The notes: generated by a model from the sequence alone, not told the origin. A stretch of 64,000 nucleotides of DNA from Acidobacteriota bacterium (GCA_021806005.1 JAJZDM010000005.1:1-64000), one strand, 5' to 3'. Numbered from the stretch's first letter, positions 30,257 to 39,308 are shown. Translations and numbers: made by a program.

Positions 30257-31534
30257 CTAAAACAGCTCGGGAGCGAAAAGATCGTCGAGGGTCTCGCGTC
30301 GGCGAATGAGGCGCACCTGGCCTTGATCGATGAGGACCTCGGCGGGGTTGACCCGGGTGTTGTAGTGGGAGGCAAGCGAGAGCCCATAGGCGCCGGCGTC
30401 GAGCAGCGCGGCCAGATCGCCGGCGCGGAGTTCGGGGAGGGTGCGGTCGCGGGCGAAGAAGTCGCCGCTCTCGCAGACCGGGCCGACGACATCGACCACG
30501 ATGCCGGGGGTCTCTGGCGAAGGTTCCTGAACCGGCAGAATCTCATGGTGCGCCTGGTACAGGGCCGGACGAATGAGATCGTTCATGGCAGCGTCCGTGA
30601 TAACGAAGTGCTTGGCGCCGTTCTGCTTGGTGTAGAGGACACGGGTGAGCAGCGCGCCTGCCTGAGCGACCAGAAAGCGGCCGGGCTCAAGCAGCAGATG
30701 GACATCCAGACCCTGAATCACTGTGCGGATGGCGGCAGCGTATGCGGCGATGCTGGCAGCGGCATCGAAGGTCTGGCTGCCGTACTCAATCCCGAAGCCG
30801 CCTCCGCCATCGACGTAGCGGATGGACAGGCCGTCGGCGCGAAGCTCCTCCACCAGGCTGCGGACACGCTGAAGGGCCTGGGCAAAGGGCTCGACGGAGC
30901 GGATCTGCGATCCGATGTGGACGCTTACCCCGGCCGGTTCGATGCCGGGAAGCGTGGCGGCGTGGCGGTACACCTGGCGGGCGCGTTCGATGGCGATGCC
31001 GAACTTGTGCTCCCGCAGGCCGGTGGAGATGTAGGGATGGGTCTCGGCGAAGACGTCGGGGTTGACGCGGAGAGCGATCCGGGCGGTCTTACCTGCGAGA
31101 CTGGCGCGCTGGCTGAGCACCTCGAGCTCCGCTTCGCTCTCCACGTTGAAGAGCAGGATCTCGGAGTGCAGTGCGGCATCGATCTCCCAGGTCTGCTTGC
31201 CGACGCCGGAGAAGACCACGGCGCGCAGGGCAGCGGGAGAGGAGCGTCGGACCCGTTCCAGTTCCCCTCCGGAGACGATATCGAAGCCGCAGCCCAGGCC
31301 GGCCAGCATCCTGAGGATGGCCAGCGAGGAGTTGGCCTTGACGGCGTAACAGAGCGTATGCGGGGTGGTTGCGAACTCGGCCTGGAGCATGCCGGCGCGC
31401 TCCCGGATAGCATCTGCGGAGTATATGTAGAGCGGGGTTCCGAACTCTTCAGCGAGCGCGGCAAGGTCCACGCCGGAGCAGGCGAGGCGGTGATCGGCGT
31501 AGACAAAGGGGCGGGGCGAAGAGAAGGCTGTCAC
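30257..31534 (-). CDS. lysA: Diaminopimelate decarboxylase
   Basis: The 425-residue PLP enzyme converts meso-diaminopimelate to L-lysine, the last step of lysine synthesis. The PLP lysine is in CYAVKANSSLAILR near residue 64; other family motifs are SVHIGSQI near 204, VDGGGGFGIEY near 237, EPGRFLVA near 274 and the substrate cysteine in GPVCESGDFFARD near 343. Length and order of motifs are normal. The only other gene of the pathway would be elsewhere; the neighbours are unrelated. Confidence 0.97.
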   Translation of the reverse strand: MTAFSSPRPFVYADHRLACSGVDLAALAEEFGTPLYIYSADAIRERAGMLQAEFATTPHTLCYAVKANSSLAILRMLAGLGCGFDIVSGGELERVRRSSPAALRAVVFSGVGKQTWEIDAALHSEILLFNVESEAELEVLSQRASLAGKTARIALRVNPDVFAETHPYISTGLREHKFGIAIERARQVYRHAATLPGIEPAGVSVHIGSQIRSVEPFAQALQRVRSLVEELRADGLSIRYVDGGGGFGIEYGSQTFDAAASIAAYAAAIRTVIQGLDVHLLLEPGRFLVAQAGALLTRVLYTKQNGAKHFVITDAAMNDLIRPALYQAHHEILPVQEPSPETPGIVVDVVGPVCESGDFFARDRTLPELRAGDLAALLDAGAYGLSLASHYNTRVNPAEVLIDQGQVRLIRRRETLDDLFAPELF

Positions 31535-31648
31535 TCTGCTATCGTATCGTCTCCACGAGCGAGGGGAAGCATTGGCTTGAAAGGCCTGTGGCTGGGAGCG
31601 TTACCGGCGCGGGAGTCCGAGGAACGCAACTGCGCCCGATACGCGAGC

Positions 31649-31984
31649 CTAACCCAGCGGGTGGTGTGCTGATGGCGACGCATAGGGAAATATGATCGGC
31701 TGTTTGGGGATAACAATCCAGGCGGCGATGTAAGCGATGACCGGTGCGCCGAAGCCGCAGAGAACGATCGCCAGAAGAGCCAGGCGAACCAGCGCCAGAT
31801 CCCAGCCAAAGTGTTGCGCGATCCCAGCGCAGACGCCGCCGAGCATGCGACCTTCCGTCTGGCGATAGAGCCGTCGCGCCGGAGGTGGGGGTGGGGCGAA
31901 ACCTGGTGCGGCCGCGGCCTGCCCGCAGCTACTGCAGAATCTTGCTCCCACGTTCAGCTGTTTGCCGCATGCGCTACAGTTCAT
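31649..31984 (-). CDS. PspC-domain protein with zinc ribbon
   Basis: A 111-residue protein. An N-terminal zinc ribbon (CSACGKQ then FCSSCGQ, four cysteines) and a proline-rich linker lead to a PspC domain (RMLGGVCAGIAQHFGWDLALVRL). One hydrophobic region (about 70-92) should anchor it in the inner membrane. PspC in E. coli is part of the phage shock response to membrane stress; proteins of this zinc-ribbon form are common outside proteobacteria and their role is less clear. No other psp gene is nearby. Confidence 0.88.
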   Translation of the reverse strand: MNCSACGKQLNVGARFCSSCGQAAAAPGFAPPPPPARRLYRQTEGRMLGGVCAGIAQHFGWDLALVRLALLAIVLCGFGAPVIAYIAAWIVIPKQPIIFPYASPSAHHPLG

Positions 31985-32216
31985 CGCGTCCCCCTGCTGG
32001 TGCTACTGATGTGTCATACGGCAATTCTGGCGTTTCTGTTCCATAGGCGGTGCGTGATGCCGTCTCATCGCAGAGGACGCGACAAAGGGAGCATGGCGCT
32101 CGGTCGCCCGACTTGCACCAAGGTAACGGAAGCTCACGAGCAGTTTAGCCGTATTGATGTTGACTACCGAAAGGAGTAGTAATAGAAAACCAGAAACTGT
32201 CACTTGACCGTGCACG

Positions 32217-33425
32217 ATGATGCCGAGATCAATCAATCTGCCGGCAGTCTTTGTCTCAGGATTGCTGTTGTGCTTTCCTGCAGTCTGCACCGCTCAAGAA
32301 CACCAGTCACTGCCACAGAGTCCCGGGTCTGTTCCCACGAACACGCCTCTTCCAGTCCCGCTCAAGCTTCACTTTAGCGATCCGGTTACCTTTCCGTTCG
32401 GATCGAAAAAGAGCGTTATCTTCTCCGACTTCAAGTGCGACTCGGACGGGTCGATCTATCTTCCAATCGCGGAAGATGTGTCGATGTTGTCCCCTGACGG
32501 GTCTGGCGGCAATCCGGCGTCCCCAATGATTGTTGCTCTCACGCCTTCCGGAAGCGTTGTGCCTTTTGCACCGCAGGGCATGTACGGATTCCGGAACATC
32601 GTGTCGCTTCTCCGTTACTTTGTCTCAAATTCTCACGTGTACGTCTTGGAGATGGGGGACAAAATCGACCCATCGGATGGTCGGAAGGTCATCGGGCGCT
32701 TTCATCTGATACAGGTTTTCGACCACAAAGGCGAGCCAACAAAGACGATCATTCTTGAACCAGGCCTCGATCCTATTAATCTCGCGGCATTCGATTCGGG
32801 GGAGATCCTGATATTTTCTCTTGATCGGCTCAATCACACCACCCGAATTCTCCTCTTGGACGATTCGGGCCGGCGTGAGTCCGAACTGAGCCTGTTCGAC
32901 AGTGACTTGAGCACAAAACTCGATTTAGCAGCCAAATCCCAGAACGGATTCTATGCATCGGAGGACATCGACGCACTCTCTCGATTACTTGGGCTGGCAA
33001 GCCTTATTCCGCGCGAAGACAATGTGATGCTGACCGCTTCCAAGGTGAATTTACCAGAGTTGGAACTCAATCAGCATGGTGTGGTGCGCACGATTTCATT
33101 GGCGCTGCCTGCGGGCACGACGATTGAATCTCTGCTACCGTCCGACGATGGACTGCTGCATGCGGTCGTGGGTACCTTTCGTCCGATGGTTCCTTCGGAT
33201 ACCGCGGGGACACCCAAGGGGTCTTTTGGCGAATCGGCTATCTTTTCTCCTACGGAAATTGACGTGTTTTACCCGCAGGATGGTTCTCTGGTCAGACGTA
33301 TCTCCTTAGAAGCCGAAGAGGCACCGCAGCCGACATGCGCGATGAACGGCGCCTATACGTTTCTCGCGCCACGGGAGGAAGACGGTAAGCTCCAATTGAT
33401 TCGTGCCACACCCATTTCTCAGTGA
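32217..33425 (+). CDS. Unrecognised secreted protein of lower GC content
   Basis: This 402-residue protein has a signal peptide (SINLPAVFVSGLLLCFPAVCTAQ) and a body with repeated short beta strands that resembles a beta-propeller in hydrophobic pattern, but I cannot name a family. Its coding DNA is visibly richer in A and T than its neighbours, which suggests recent transfer or weak selection. No good ribosome binding site precedes the ATG; an AAGGAG lies 46 bases upstream at 32171-32176. Its last seven bases overlap the convergent TPR gene. Confidence 0.65.
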   Translation: MMPRSINLPAVFVSGLLLCFPAVCTAQEHQSLPQSPGSVPTNTPLPVPLKLHFSDPVTFPFGSKKSVIFSDFKCDSDGSIYLPIAEDVSMLSPDGSGGNPASPMIVALTPSGSVVPFAPQGMYGFRNIVSLLRYFVSNSHVYVLEMGDKIDPSDGRKVIGRFHLIQVFDHKGEPTKTIILEPGLDPINLAAFDSGEILIFSLDRLNHTTRILLLDDSGRRESELSLFDSDLSTKLDLAAKSQNGFYASEDIDALSRLLGLASLIPREDNVMLTASKVNLPELELNQHGVVRTISLALPAGTTIESLLPSDDGLLHAVVGTFRPMVPSDTAGTPKGSFGESAIFSPTEIDVFYPQDGSLVRRISLEAEEAPQPTCAMNGAYTFLAPREEDGKLQLIRATPISQ

Positions 33426-34660
33426 GCCATACCGTAGGGCGTTTGCAGGTAGCGGTGGGCGTCGCTGGCCTTGGTCTGGTCGCCGCCGGGGATGAGGACC
33501 TGCTGATACATGTGGATGGCTTTTGGACGCTCGTGGAGAAGGTCGTACATCTCTCCGGCAGCCAGTTCGGCGCGCTTGCGCATCCAGTCGCTGGCATCCG
33601 GCTGAGTGGCGGCCTGGGTGTAACCATAGGCGGCCTGCGGGATCATGTTGTAGCCGCGCTCAGTATCCGCCAGGCCGAACCAGGCCAGTTCCAGGCGAGG
33701 TTCGACGAAGTACTTCGGCTTCTGCGCGTCGGCGATCACCTGTTTGTAGGTGGCGATGGCATCCAGCCCCTGACCTTCATCCTTGAGCAGGTTGGCGACT
33801 TCGAGGCAAAAGATGTAGTTGTGCGGATACTCTTTGGCCAGTCCGCGTTCGACCTGAAGGGCGTCCGGATAGCGGCGGTCGTGGCGCAGGAACAGAGAGA
33901 GGATGGTCCGGGATTCAATGGGGGTGACGATCCCCTGATTGGCGGACTTCCACAGATCCTCGAGACCCTGCTGCCGGTTGCCACCCATGCCCATGAAACC
34001 GACGATGACGCGCAGCCAGCCAGGAAGGCTGGCGACGGCAAATCGCTGGATACCAATGGCCATCCAGGCGTCGGCGTACTGAGGATCGATCTTGAGGCAG
34101 GCCTCGGAGTCGTTGCGCGCGGAGTAACCCTGGCGGGCGGCTGCAGCGTAGGCGTGGTTTACCAGGGTAATGAAGACAGCGTGCATCCCTTTGGCATAGC
34201 TGCGGGCAAAGTAGGCGTTTGCGTCGCTGGAGTTGGCGGAGATCGCTGCGTCCGTAAGCTGAAGCACTTTGGCGGTGAGGTACTCGATGTGGTCGCGGGT
34301 TGCCTGGGGAACATCCACCTCTCGCTTCACGGTGAGGAAGCTGTTGTGCGCGTAGTAGGTGGTGTCCAGCAGGTCCTGATTGTAGAGTTCCCGGAAGATG
34401 ACGGTGGTCAGGACGAAGTTCCAGGCCATGGGGTCGTTGGGATGCTCCAGAGCCACCTGTTGCTGGATCTTCAATGCGGCGTCAAAGTTCAGGTTATAGA
34501 AGAGACGCAGGGACTCCTGGACCTGCGGCGTGAGGTCAATGGGGTCGGTGTGGGGGGTGGGCTGGGCAGCCCGGGAGGAGAGCGGAGAGAGCAACAGGGC
34601 CAGCAGAAGGGTGGAAAGCAGCGTGCGGAGGGAGCGCGAACTCCTGAATTTCAGGGACAA
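33419..34660 (-). CDS. Secreted TPR-like protein
   Basis: No ATG suits this frame; the best start is TTG at 34660, preceded by GGGAGG ten bases upstream, giving 413 residues with a signal peptide (LLSTLLLALLLSPLSSRAAQ). The mature part is alpha-helical with TPR-like spacing (for example AALKIQQQVALEHPNDP and AYGYTQAATQPDASDWMRKRAELAAGEMY). The frame is open another 104 codons upstream, but that part is compositionally non-coding. Function is unknown; a periplasmic scaffold or assembly role would suit the fold. Confidence 0.7.
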   Translation of the reverse strand: MSLKFRSSRSLRTLLSTLLLALLLSPLSSRAAQPTPHTDPIDLTPQVQESLRLFYNLNFDAALKIQQQVALEHPNDPMAWNFVLTTVIFRELYNQDLLDTTYYAHNSFLTVKREVDVPQATRDHIEYLTAKVLQLTDAAISANSSDANAYFARSYAKGMHAVFITLVNHAYAAAARQGYSARNDSEACLKIDPQYADAWMAIGIQRFAVASLPGWLRVIVGFMGMGGNRQQGLEDLWKSANQGIVTPIESRTILSLFLRHDRRYPDALQVERGLAKEYPHNYIFCLEVANLLKDEGQGLDAIATYKQVIADAQKPKYFVEPRLELAWFGLADTERGYNMIPQAAYGYTQAATQPDASDWMRKRAELAAGEMYDLLHERPKAIHMYQQVLIPGGDQTKASDAHRYLQTPYGMAH

Positions 34661-34955
34661 AGAGATGATTCCTCCCGGACGACGGCCAACAGGCCGACGC
34701 AGATAGACTATACCTTGTCCGCAAACGGGCGAGGCCCCGAAGAAGCTCGCCAGAAGGAAGCCGGGCGAGCGTGGGACGGCAGTGGGCGCAGGCGGCTGTA
34801 ACCTGGCTCCATCCCTTCTCCCTCGCCACGCAACATGGCTGAATGCGCGGCGGAGCGGAGCGCTGCATATCGATACGTAATCAGGATCACAAACGCTCCC
34901 CGGGGCGGGGAGTAGGATTCTTCTGAGGACAAGTTTCTGGAGTTCTGGAGGTGCA

Positions 34956-35228
34956 ATGGATCTGCAAACCATACTGCCGCTGGTGGCGCTGACGATTGGA
35001 TGCCTGGCTTACGTCTTCTGGCCGCAGGAGCAGGTGCTGGCGCCGGTGGAAAAGACCCGGCTGGATTACCTGCGGGAGCGCAAGTCCGTGATCTATGACA
35101 ACCTGCGCGATCTGAACTTCGAGTTTCGGGCCGGCAAGTTTCCTGAAGAAGACTACGAGCAGCAGCGCGGGGACCTGGAGGCGGAGGCCGCCCGGGTGGT
35201 GAGCGAGATGGAAGCTCTGGGCGGCTGA
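34956..35228 (+). CDS. Short CcmI-like membrane protein
   Basis: A 90-residue protein with one N-terminal transmembrane helix (LPLVALTIGCLAYVFW) and a helical cytoplasmic part reading YDNLRDLNFEFRAGKFPEEDYEQQRGDLE. That pattern matches the N-terminal part of CcmI, the cytochrome c maturation factor, though the long TPR region of CcmI is missing. An AGGTGCA-type site precedes the ATG. The other ccm genes of the window lie 21 kb away, so a cytochrome c role is a suggestion only. Confidence 0.6.
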   Translation: MDLQTILPLVALTIGCLAYVFWPQEQVLAPVEKTRLDYLRERKSVIYDNLRDLNFEFRAGKFPEEDYEQQRGDLEAEAARVVSEMEALGG

Positions 35229-35402
35229 TACAGCCAGACGAATAACCGGATGGAGCCGCCGGGCGTCTGACGCATGCGGCTCAAAGCTGTACTTCTCTAT
35301 ACCGGCCCGGATTCCACCGGTTGATGAACCTTCGCCGAGATGGCTCCGGGGCCATCTCGGCGAGCAATAGCTCTTTCCCGTGCATGCTGCCAGAGGGCAG
35401 GG

Positions 35403-36824
35403 ATGAGAAGGGTGGCGACGATCACAATGGAGCAGCGATCTGTGCAGTATTCTTTTGGTGTGTACTCCTATAAGCGCATCACCCGCAGCCTCTCCGCACT
35501 GGTGAAGGTTCTGCCCGTAGCCATGATTCTTCCCGTCGCCGCGATGGCCGCGACGATCACCGGAACGGTGATCAACCGCACCAACAATCAGCCCGCCAGC
35601 GGTGATCAGGTGGCGCTGATGAGCCCGCAACAGGGCATGCAGGAGGTCACCGAGACCACCACCAATGCGAAGGGGGAGTTCTCGTTGAACGCTCCGCAGG
35701 GTGGGCAGTATCTGCTGCGGGTGACGCACGATATGGCCAGCTACTATCAGGCGGCCCCGGATGGCTCGCAGCCAGTAACGATCGACGTCTACAGCGCCGG
35801 AGCGCATGTGACAGGCGTAAGCACCGAGGTGCTGATGCTTCGGGCGCAGACCGACGCCAGCGGCTCGACGCTGAATTTGACCGAAGACCTGGTGGTAAAC
35901 AACGCCTCAAAGCCTCCGATGACGCAGTACTCCAAGGCCCCGTTCGACCTGTATCTTCCGGAGGGCGCGGTGGTGGACGGCGCGGCGGCCAAAGGGCCCA
36001 ATGGCATGCCGACCTCGGAGGATCTGGAACCCCAGCCAGAGAAGGGCCTGTACAGTGTGATGTTCCCGATCAAGCCGGGTGAGACACAGATCGAGATCGC
36101 CTACCACCTACCTTATACGGGGAACAAGAAGCTGGGCATCAAGATGACCGGACCCACGGGTATGTTTGCGGTAAGCGTGCCCAAGGGGATGACCTTTGAC
36201 GGCGGCGGGAAGTTTACCCCGGCCAATGGAGATCCGAACGCCTCGACGTACCTGGTGAAGGGGATGCAGACCGGGCAGGTGGTGGACATTGCGCTGGCAG
36301 GTTCCGGACAGTTCCCCCAGAGCCAGGGCAACGATGAGAACGGCCAATCCGGCCAGGGACAGACAGCCATGGGGGACCAGGGCGGATCGGATACCGCCCC
36401 GGGCCGGGGGCTGGGTGTTCCGCTGGATCCAAATGGGACCCATGAACCACTTTCCACCAAGTACAAGTGGTGGATTCTTGGCGGTTTGGGACTGCTGCTG
36501 GTAGCCGCGGCCGGAGTTCTGCTGCGCAAGCCGGTGACGGCTCCCATGACAGCCGCAGCACCGGTGGCGGGCACCCCGGCGGGGGGGGCACGGACGGGAA
36601 CAGCCAATTCCCTGCCCGCGGCAGCCGCATACCAGGGTGGGCCGGCACAGATTATGGCAGCGTTGAAGGAAGAACTCTTCTCGCTGGAGACCGACCGTCT
36701 GCAGGAGCGCATCGATGAGGCAAGCTACCTGCAGACCAAGGCAGCCCTGGAACTGGTACTGCGCCGGGTACTTCAGCGTAGCAGTGCGAACAAAGAAGTT
36801 CCGACGGCGGGCACAGCCGTTTAG
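35403..36824 (+). CDS. Membrane-anchored carboxypeptidase-regulatory-like protein
   Basis: About 473 residues. A signal peptide (VLPVAMILPVAAMAA) is followed by a carboxypeptidase-regulatory-like beta domain (TITGTVINRTNNQPASGDQV to QYLLRV), a second beta-rich domain, and a Gln/Gly-rich linker. Then come one transmembrane helix (WWILGGLGLLLVAAAGVLL) and a cytoplasmic helical tail (LKEELFSLETDRLQERIDEASY) that resembles the tail of the small CcmI-like protein just upstream. The pair may act together. An ATG at 35427 is an alternative start. The binding target of the outer domain is unknown. Confidence 0.7.
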   Translation: MRRVATITMEQRSVQYSFGVYSYKRITRSLSALVKVLPVAMILPVAAMAATITGTVINRTNNQPASGDQVALMSPQQGMQEVTETTTNAKGEFSLNAPQGGQYLLRVTHDMASYYQAAPDGSQPVTIDVYSAGAHVTGVSTEVLMLRAQTDASGSTLNLTEDLVVNNASKPPMTQYSKAPFDLYLPEGAVVDGAAAKGPNGMPTSEDLEPQPEKGLYSVMFPIKPGETQIEIAYHLPYTGNKKLGIKMTGPTGMFAVSVPKGMTFDGGGKFTPANGDPNASTYLVKGMQTGQVVDIALAGSGQFPQSQGNDENGQSGQGQTAMGDQGGSDTAPGRGLGVPLDPNGTHEPLSTKYKWWILGGLGLLLVAAAGVLLRKPVTAPMTAAAPVAGTPAGGARTGTANSLPAAAAYQGGPAQIMAALKEELFSLETDRLQERIDEASYLQTKAALELVLRRVLQRSSANKEVPTAGTAV

Positions 36825-36898
36825 CAGACCCATCCCGGGGATAGGTTTGCGGAATGGGTTTACCGGTGCTGGTGAGTTGCCTGCTCTCTTCGGAAGAA

Positions 36899-36920
36899 GG
36901 CGCCTCGATGTCGAGGCGCC
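36899..36920. repeat. 22-base palindrome
   Basis: Ten-base arms (GGCGCCTCGA and its complement) flank the central TG. It lies 75 bases after the preceding stop codon and has no T-run, so it could be a protein-binding site or a structural element. Confidence 0.6.
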
Positions 36921-37058
36921 ACCCCCGTGGAAGACGCATGGCAAGGCTCCTCTGGAGCGAGGTTCCCACAGGACCAGGTTCGGCCGGATTCCGAGTGTTG
37001 GCTTGTCGCGGTCTGGGTCAGCCAGTTGCTCAGACCTGTTCTGTTGCATAAAGTCTGA

Positions 37059-37086
37059 GAGAGGGCTATGGAGCCCTCTCTTCTCC
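37059..37086 (+). terminator. Hairpin with pyrimidine-rich tail
   Basis: A nine-base perfect stem (GAGAGGGCT at 37059-37067, AGCCCTCTC at 37072-37080) closes a four-base loop and is followed by TTCTCCTG. It resembles a rho-independent terminator with a weak tail. Confidence 0.45.
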
Positions 37087-37208
37087 TGTCTGAGGGAGAG
37101 AGATTTGCGCAGCTTGACTGTTGCTGTGGCCAGGATTTTACGGACTGCCTGCGGAGAGCCCGCTCTCAAACCAGTCGCGGTTCCTCCACCTGCACCTTCG
37201 GGAATCCC

Positions 37209-37709
37209 ATGACCATCGTCTTTCGCATCGCTCGTCTGATCGCGCTCTCTTTGTGGGTAGGCGGACTCGTCTTCTTCATCTTCGTCGCCAAGGTGGCGTT
37301 CACAACCCTGCCGAGCCCAGAGCTTGCGGGGCTGATGGTGCGTGGCTCCCTGATATCGCTCCACCACCTTGGACTGCTATGCGGCCTTGCCTACCTGGTG
37401 TTCACGCTCCTTCTGCTGGCCACCCAGAGGGATACGCATCCGGTGCGAGCCGTGGAACTGTTGCTGGTGGCGGTGATGCTGGTACTGACGGCGTACTCGG
37501 AGTTCTCGATCATTCCCCAGATGGAGGCCTACAGGATCTCCGTGGGAGGCGATATCACCAAGGTGCCACCGGATGCGCCCGCCCGGGTGAACTTTGAACA
37601 CCTGCACAAGGTTTCTGTGCGCCTGGAGAGCGCGGTGCTGCTGCAGGGACTGGCGCTGCTGGGGCTGGCTGGCGTTCATGGGCGCGATGACTACGACCGT
37701 TTTGCGTAG
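37209..37709 (+). CDS. DUF4149 (TMEM205-like) membrane protein
   Basis: A 166-residue protein with four transmembrane helices. The first (FRIARLIALSLWVGGLVFFIFVAK) holds the family's L-W-x-G-G pattern, and a conserved histidine follows in SLISLHHLG. The last loop reads FEHLHKVSVRLE, also typical. Bacterial members have no settled function. The ATG at 37209 is chosen because the frame upstream crosses the hairpin region and is not membrane-like. Confidence 0.8.
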   Translation: MTIVFRIARLIALSLWVGGLVFFIFVAKVAFTTLPSPELAGLMVRGSLISLHHLGLLCGLAYLVFTLLLLATQRDTHPVRAVELLLVAVMLVLTAYSEFSIIPQMEAYRISVGGDITKVPPDAPARVNFEHLHKVSVRLESAVLLQGLALLGLAGVHGRDDYDRFA

Positions 37710-37863
37710 GGAGTGATGTCCGAAGGTGAAACAACCACCGATGAGCGCCAGATCACGCTGAGGGAAGGGATCGGGCCCTGGACCGGTTGGCTCGAAGGTT
37801 ATCGGTGGTTATGGGTGCGGGATGGGCACCCTGCACACCCAAAAGTTCAGGAAATGAGATATG

Positions 37864-37905
37864 TGGAACGCTCAACCCGCCAGGTGGAACGCTCAACCCG
37901 CCAGG
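37864..37905. repeat. Direct repeat, two 21-base copies
   Basis: Two adjacent identical copies of a unit starting GTGGAACGCTCAACC lie at 37864-37884 and 37885-37905. Perfect identity points to a recent tandem duplication. Confidence 0.7.
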
Positions 37906-38007
37906 AAGACGTCCACCCAGGATGAGGCTCCTCTGGCACCGCAGGAAGAGTGCTTTTAGAAACGGAGTGAAAGCGGGCTGAGTCGCAGGGGAGACAAGTT
38001 TAAACAC

Positions 38008-38040
38008 AAAGGGCCGCCGGGGGGTGCCAGCAGGCCCTTT
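38008..38040. terminator. Terminator-like hairpin
   Basis: An eight-base perfect stem (AAAGGGCC at 38008-38015, GGCCCTTT at 38033-38040) encloses a 17-base GC-rich loop. The stem itself ends in TTT and is followed by GCTTTC, giving a plausible terminator on either strand. Confidence 0.55.
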
Positions 38041-38300
38041 GCTTTCAAATCGCGCCTCCTATCAAGGGATGCAACCGGTGGGGGGTCGTCCCGACCAGAG
38101 GCGCTAGACGATTATGACATAAAGTGATGGTTTGCGGAGATACAAATTTGCACGTCCCTGTTCGGTACTAGAATGAGGAAAAGTTCTGATTCAAGAACCC
38201 AAAGGCCTTCAGGGGCATCTGAGTTGTGGTCGGAAGCCCGGACTGAAGCGGCTTGTTTCATTGGACCGCAGCAGATGCAGCGAAGTCGAGGAGTACTCCC

Positions 38301-39308
38301 ATGGCAGAGATTCGAGGATTAGCTACCCATGCGGCGGGGGCCCAGCTCCTGCCCTACAAGTACACCGTCGGCGAGATTGGAGCGCACGAGGTGGAGATCC
38401 GGATCTCCCATTGCGGGATATGCCACTCCGATCTTCATCTGATCGATAACGATTGGGGAATCAGTAAATTTCCCTTCATCCCCGGGCATGAGATCGTGGG
38501 GACGGTGACGGCTGTGGGATCTGGAGTGACCAGCCATGAGATCGGCGCGCGGGTTGGCGTTGGCTGGCAGGCAGACTCCTGCGGGGTGTGCGAGTGGTGC
38601 CGGCAGGGGGACGAGCACCTGTGTGCAAAATCTCAGCCGACCTGTGTAGGCCGCAATGGAGGGTATGCGGATGCGATCCGGGTGAATGCCAGGTTCGCCA
38701 TACCGGTCCCGGAGAGTCTGGAGAGCGAGAACGTCGCCCCGTTGCTTTGCGCGGGCATCACCGTCTACAGCCCGCTGCGCAACCTGCTGGCCAGACCCTC
38801 CTCCCGTGTAGGCGTGGTGGGGATCGGCGGACTGGGGCATCTGGCCTTGCAGTTTGCGCGAGCCTTTGGCTGCGAGGTAACCGCGTTCTCCAGCTCCAAG
38901 AACAAAGAGGATGAGGCTCGCGAGATGGGAGCTAACCACTTTGTGAACACCCGAGAGAACGGCGAGATGAAAAAGGTAGCCGGCAGCCTGGACCTTCTGC
39001 TCTCAACCGTCTCCGCGGATCAGGACTTTCAGAGCTTTTTGACCCTGCTTCGCCCCAAGGGAACGCTGGTGGTACTGGGAGCGTCTCCTTCGCCGATGCA
39101 GATTGCGCCATTCAGCCTGATTTTGGGGCAGAAAGCGGTTGCGGGCAGCCCGTCGGGCAGCCCGCGGGATCTGTACGAGATGCTGGACGTAGCGGCCCGG
39201 CACAAGGTGCGGGCCATCACCGAGCGGTTTGCGATGAAGGATGCCAACAAAGCCGTTGAGAAGGTCAAGAAGAACCAGGTTCGCTACCGGGCCGTATTGG
39301 CCAACTGA
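38301..39308 (+). CDS. Zinc-dependent alcohol dehydrogenase (YahK/CAD-like)
   Basis: The 335-residue medium-chain dehydrogenase has catalytic zinc ligands in HCGICHSDLHLID (near 38) and GHEIVG (near 60). The structural zinc cysteines are in CGVCEWCRQGDEHLC (near 94-108) and the nucleotide loop is GIGGLGHLALQFA (near 175). This pattern is that of NADPH-type cinnamyl-alcohol or YahK-like aldehyde reductases. GAGGAG at 38288-38293 is seven bases before the ATG. It stands alone; the physiological substrate is unknown. Confidence 0.93.
   Translation: MAEIRGLATHAAGAQLLPYKYTVGEIGAHEVEIRISHCGICHSDLHLIDNDWGISKFPFIPGHEIVGTVTAVGSGVTSHEIGARVGVGWQADSCGVCEWCRQGDEHLCAKSQPTCVGRNGGYADAIRVNARFAIPVPESLESENVAPLLCAGITVYSPLRNLLARPSSRVGVVGIGGLGHLALQFARAFGCEVTAFSSSKNKEDEAREMGANHFVNTRENGEMKKVAGSLDLLLSTVSADQDFQSFLTLLRPKGTLVVLGASPSPMQIAPFSLILGQKAVAGSPSGSPRDLYEMLDVAARHKVRAITERFAMKDANKAVEKVKKNQVRYRAVLAN

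Larger units (their letters stand above)
36825..37208. other. Intergenic region with several hairpins
   Basis: This 384-base gap contains a near-repeat around the stop codon (ACCCAT with ATGGGT), a 22-base perfect palindrome at 36899-36920, a CTCAGAC/GTCTGAG pair at 37029-37035 and 37053-37059, and a nine-base hairpin at 37059-37080. Frames across it have no family resemblance. One hairpin probably ends the upstream transcript; the others are unexplained. Confidence 0.5.
37710..38300. other. Intergenic region before the alcohol dehydrogenase
   Basis: The 591-base gap holds a duplicated 21-base unit at 37864-37905 and a terminator-like hairpin at 38008-38040. A 70-codon plus-strand frame at 37713-37925 reads through the duplication and has no family resemblance, so it is not called as a gene. 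The 38100-38200 segment is AT-richer and probably holds the dehydrogenase promoter. Confidence 0.45.

Noticed and set aside
29987-31672. A 561-codon plus-strand frame opposite lysA and its upstream gap
   Set aside because: The lysA motifs are all on the minus strand; the plus frame is Gly/Ala/Asp-rich without any fold signature.
37713-37925. A 70-codon frame after the DUF4149 gene
   Set aside because: It has no family resemblance, crosses the 21-base duplication and lacks a ribosome binding site with normal spacing.
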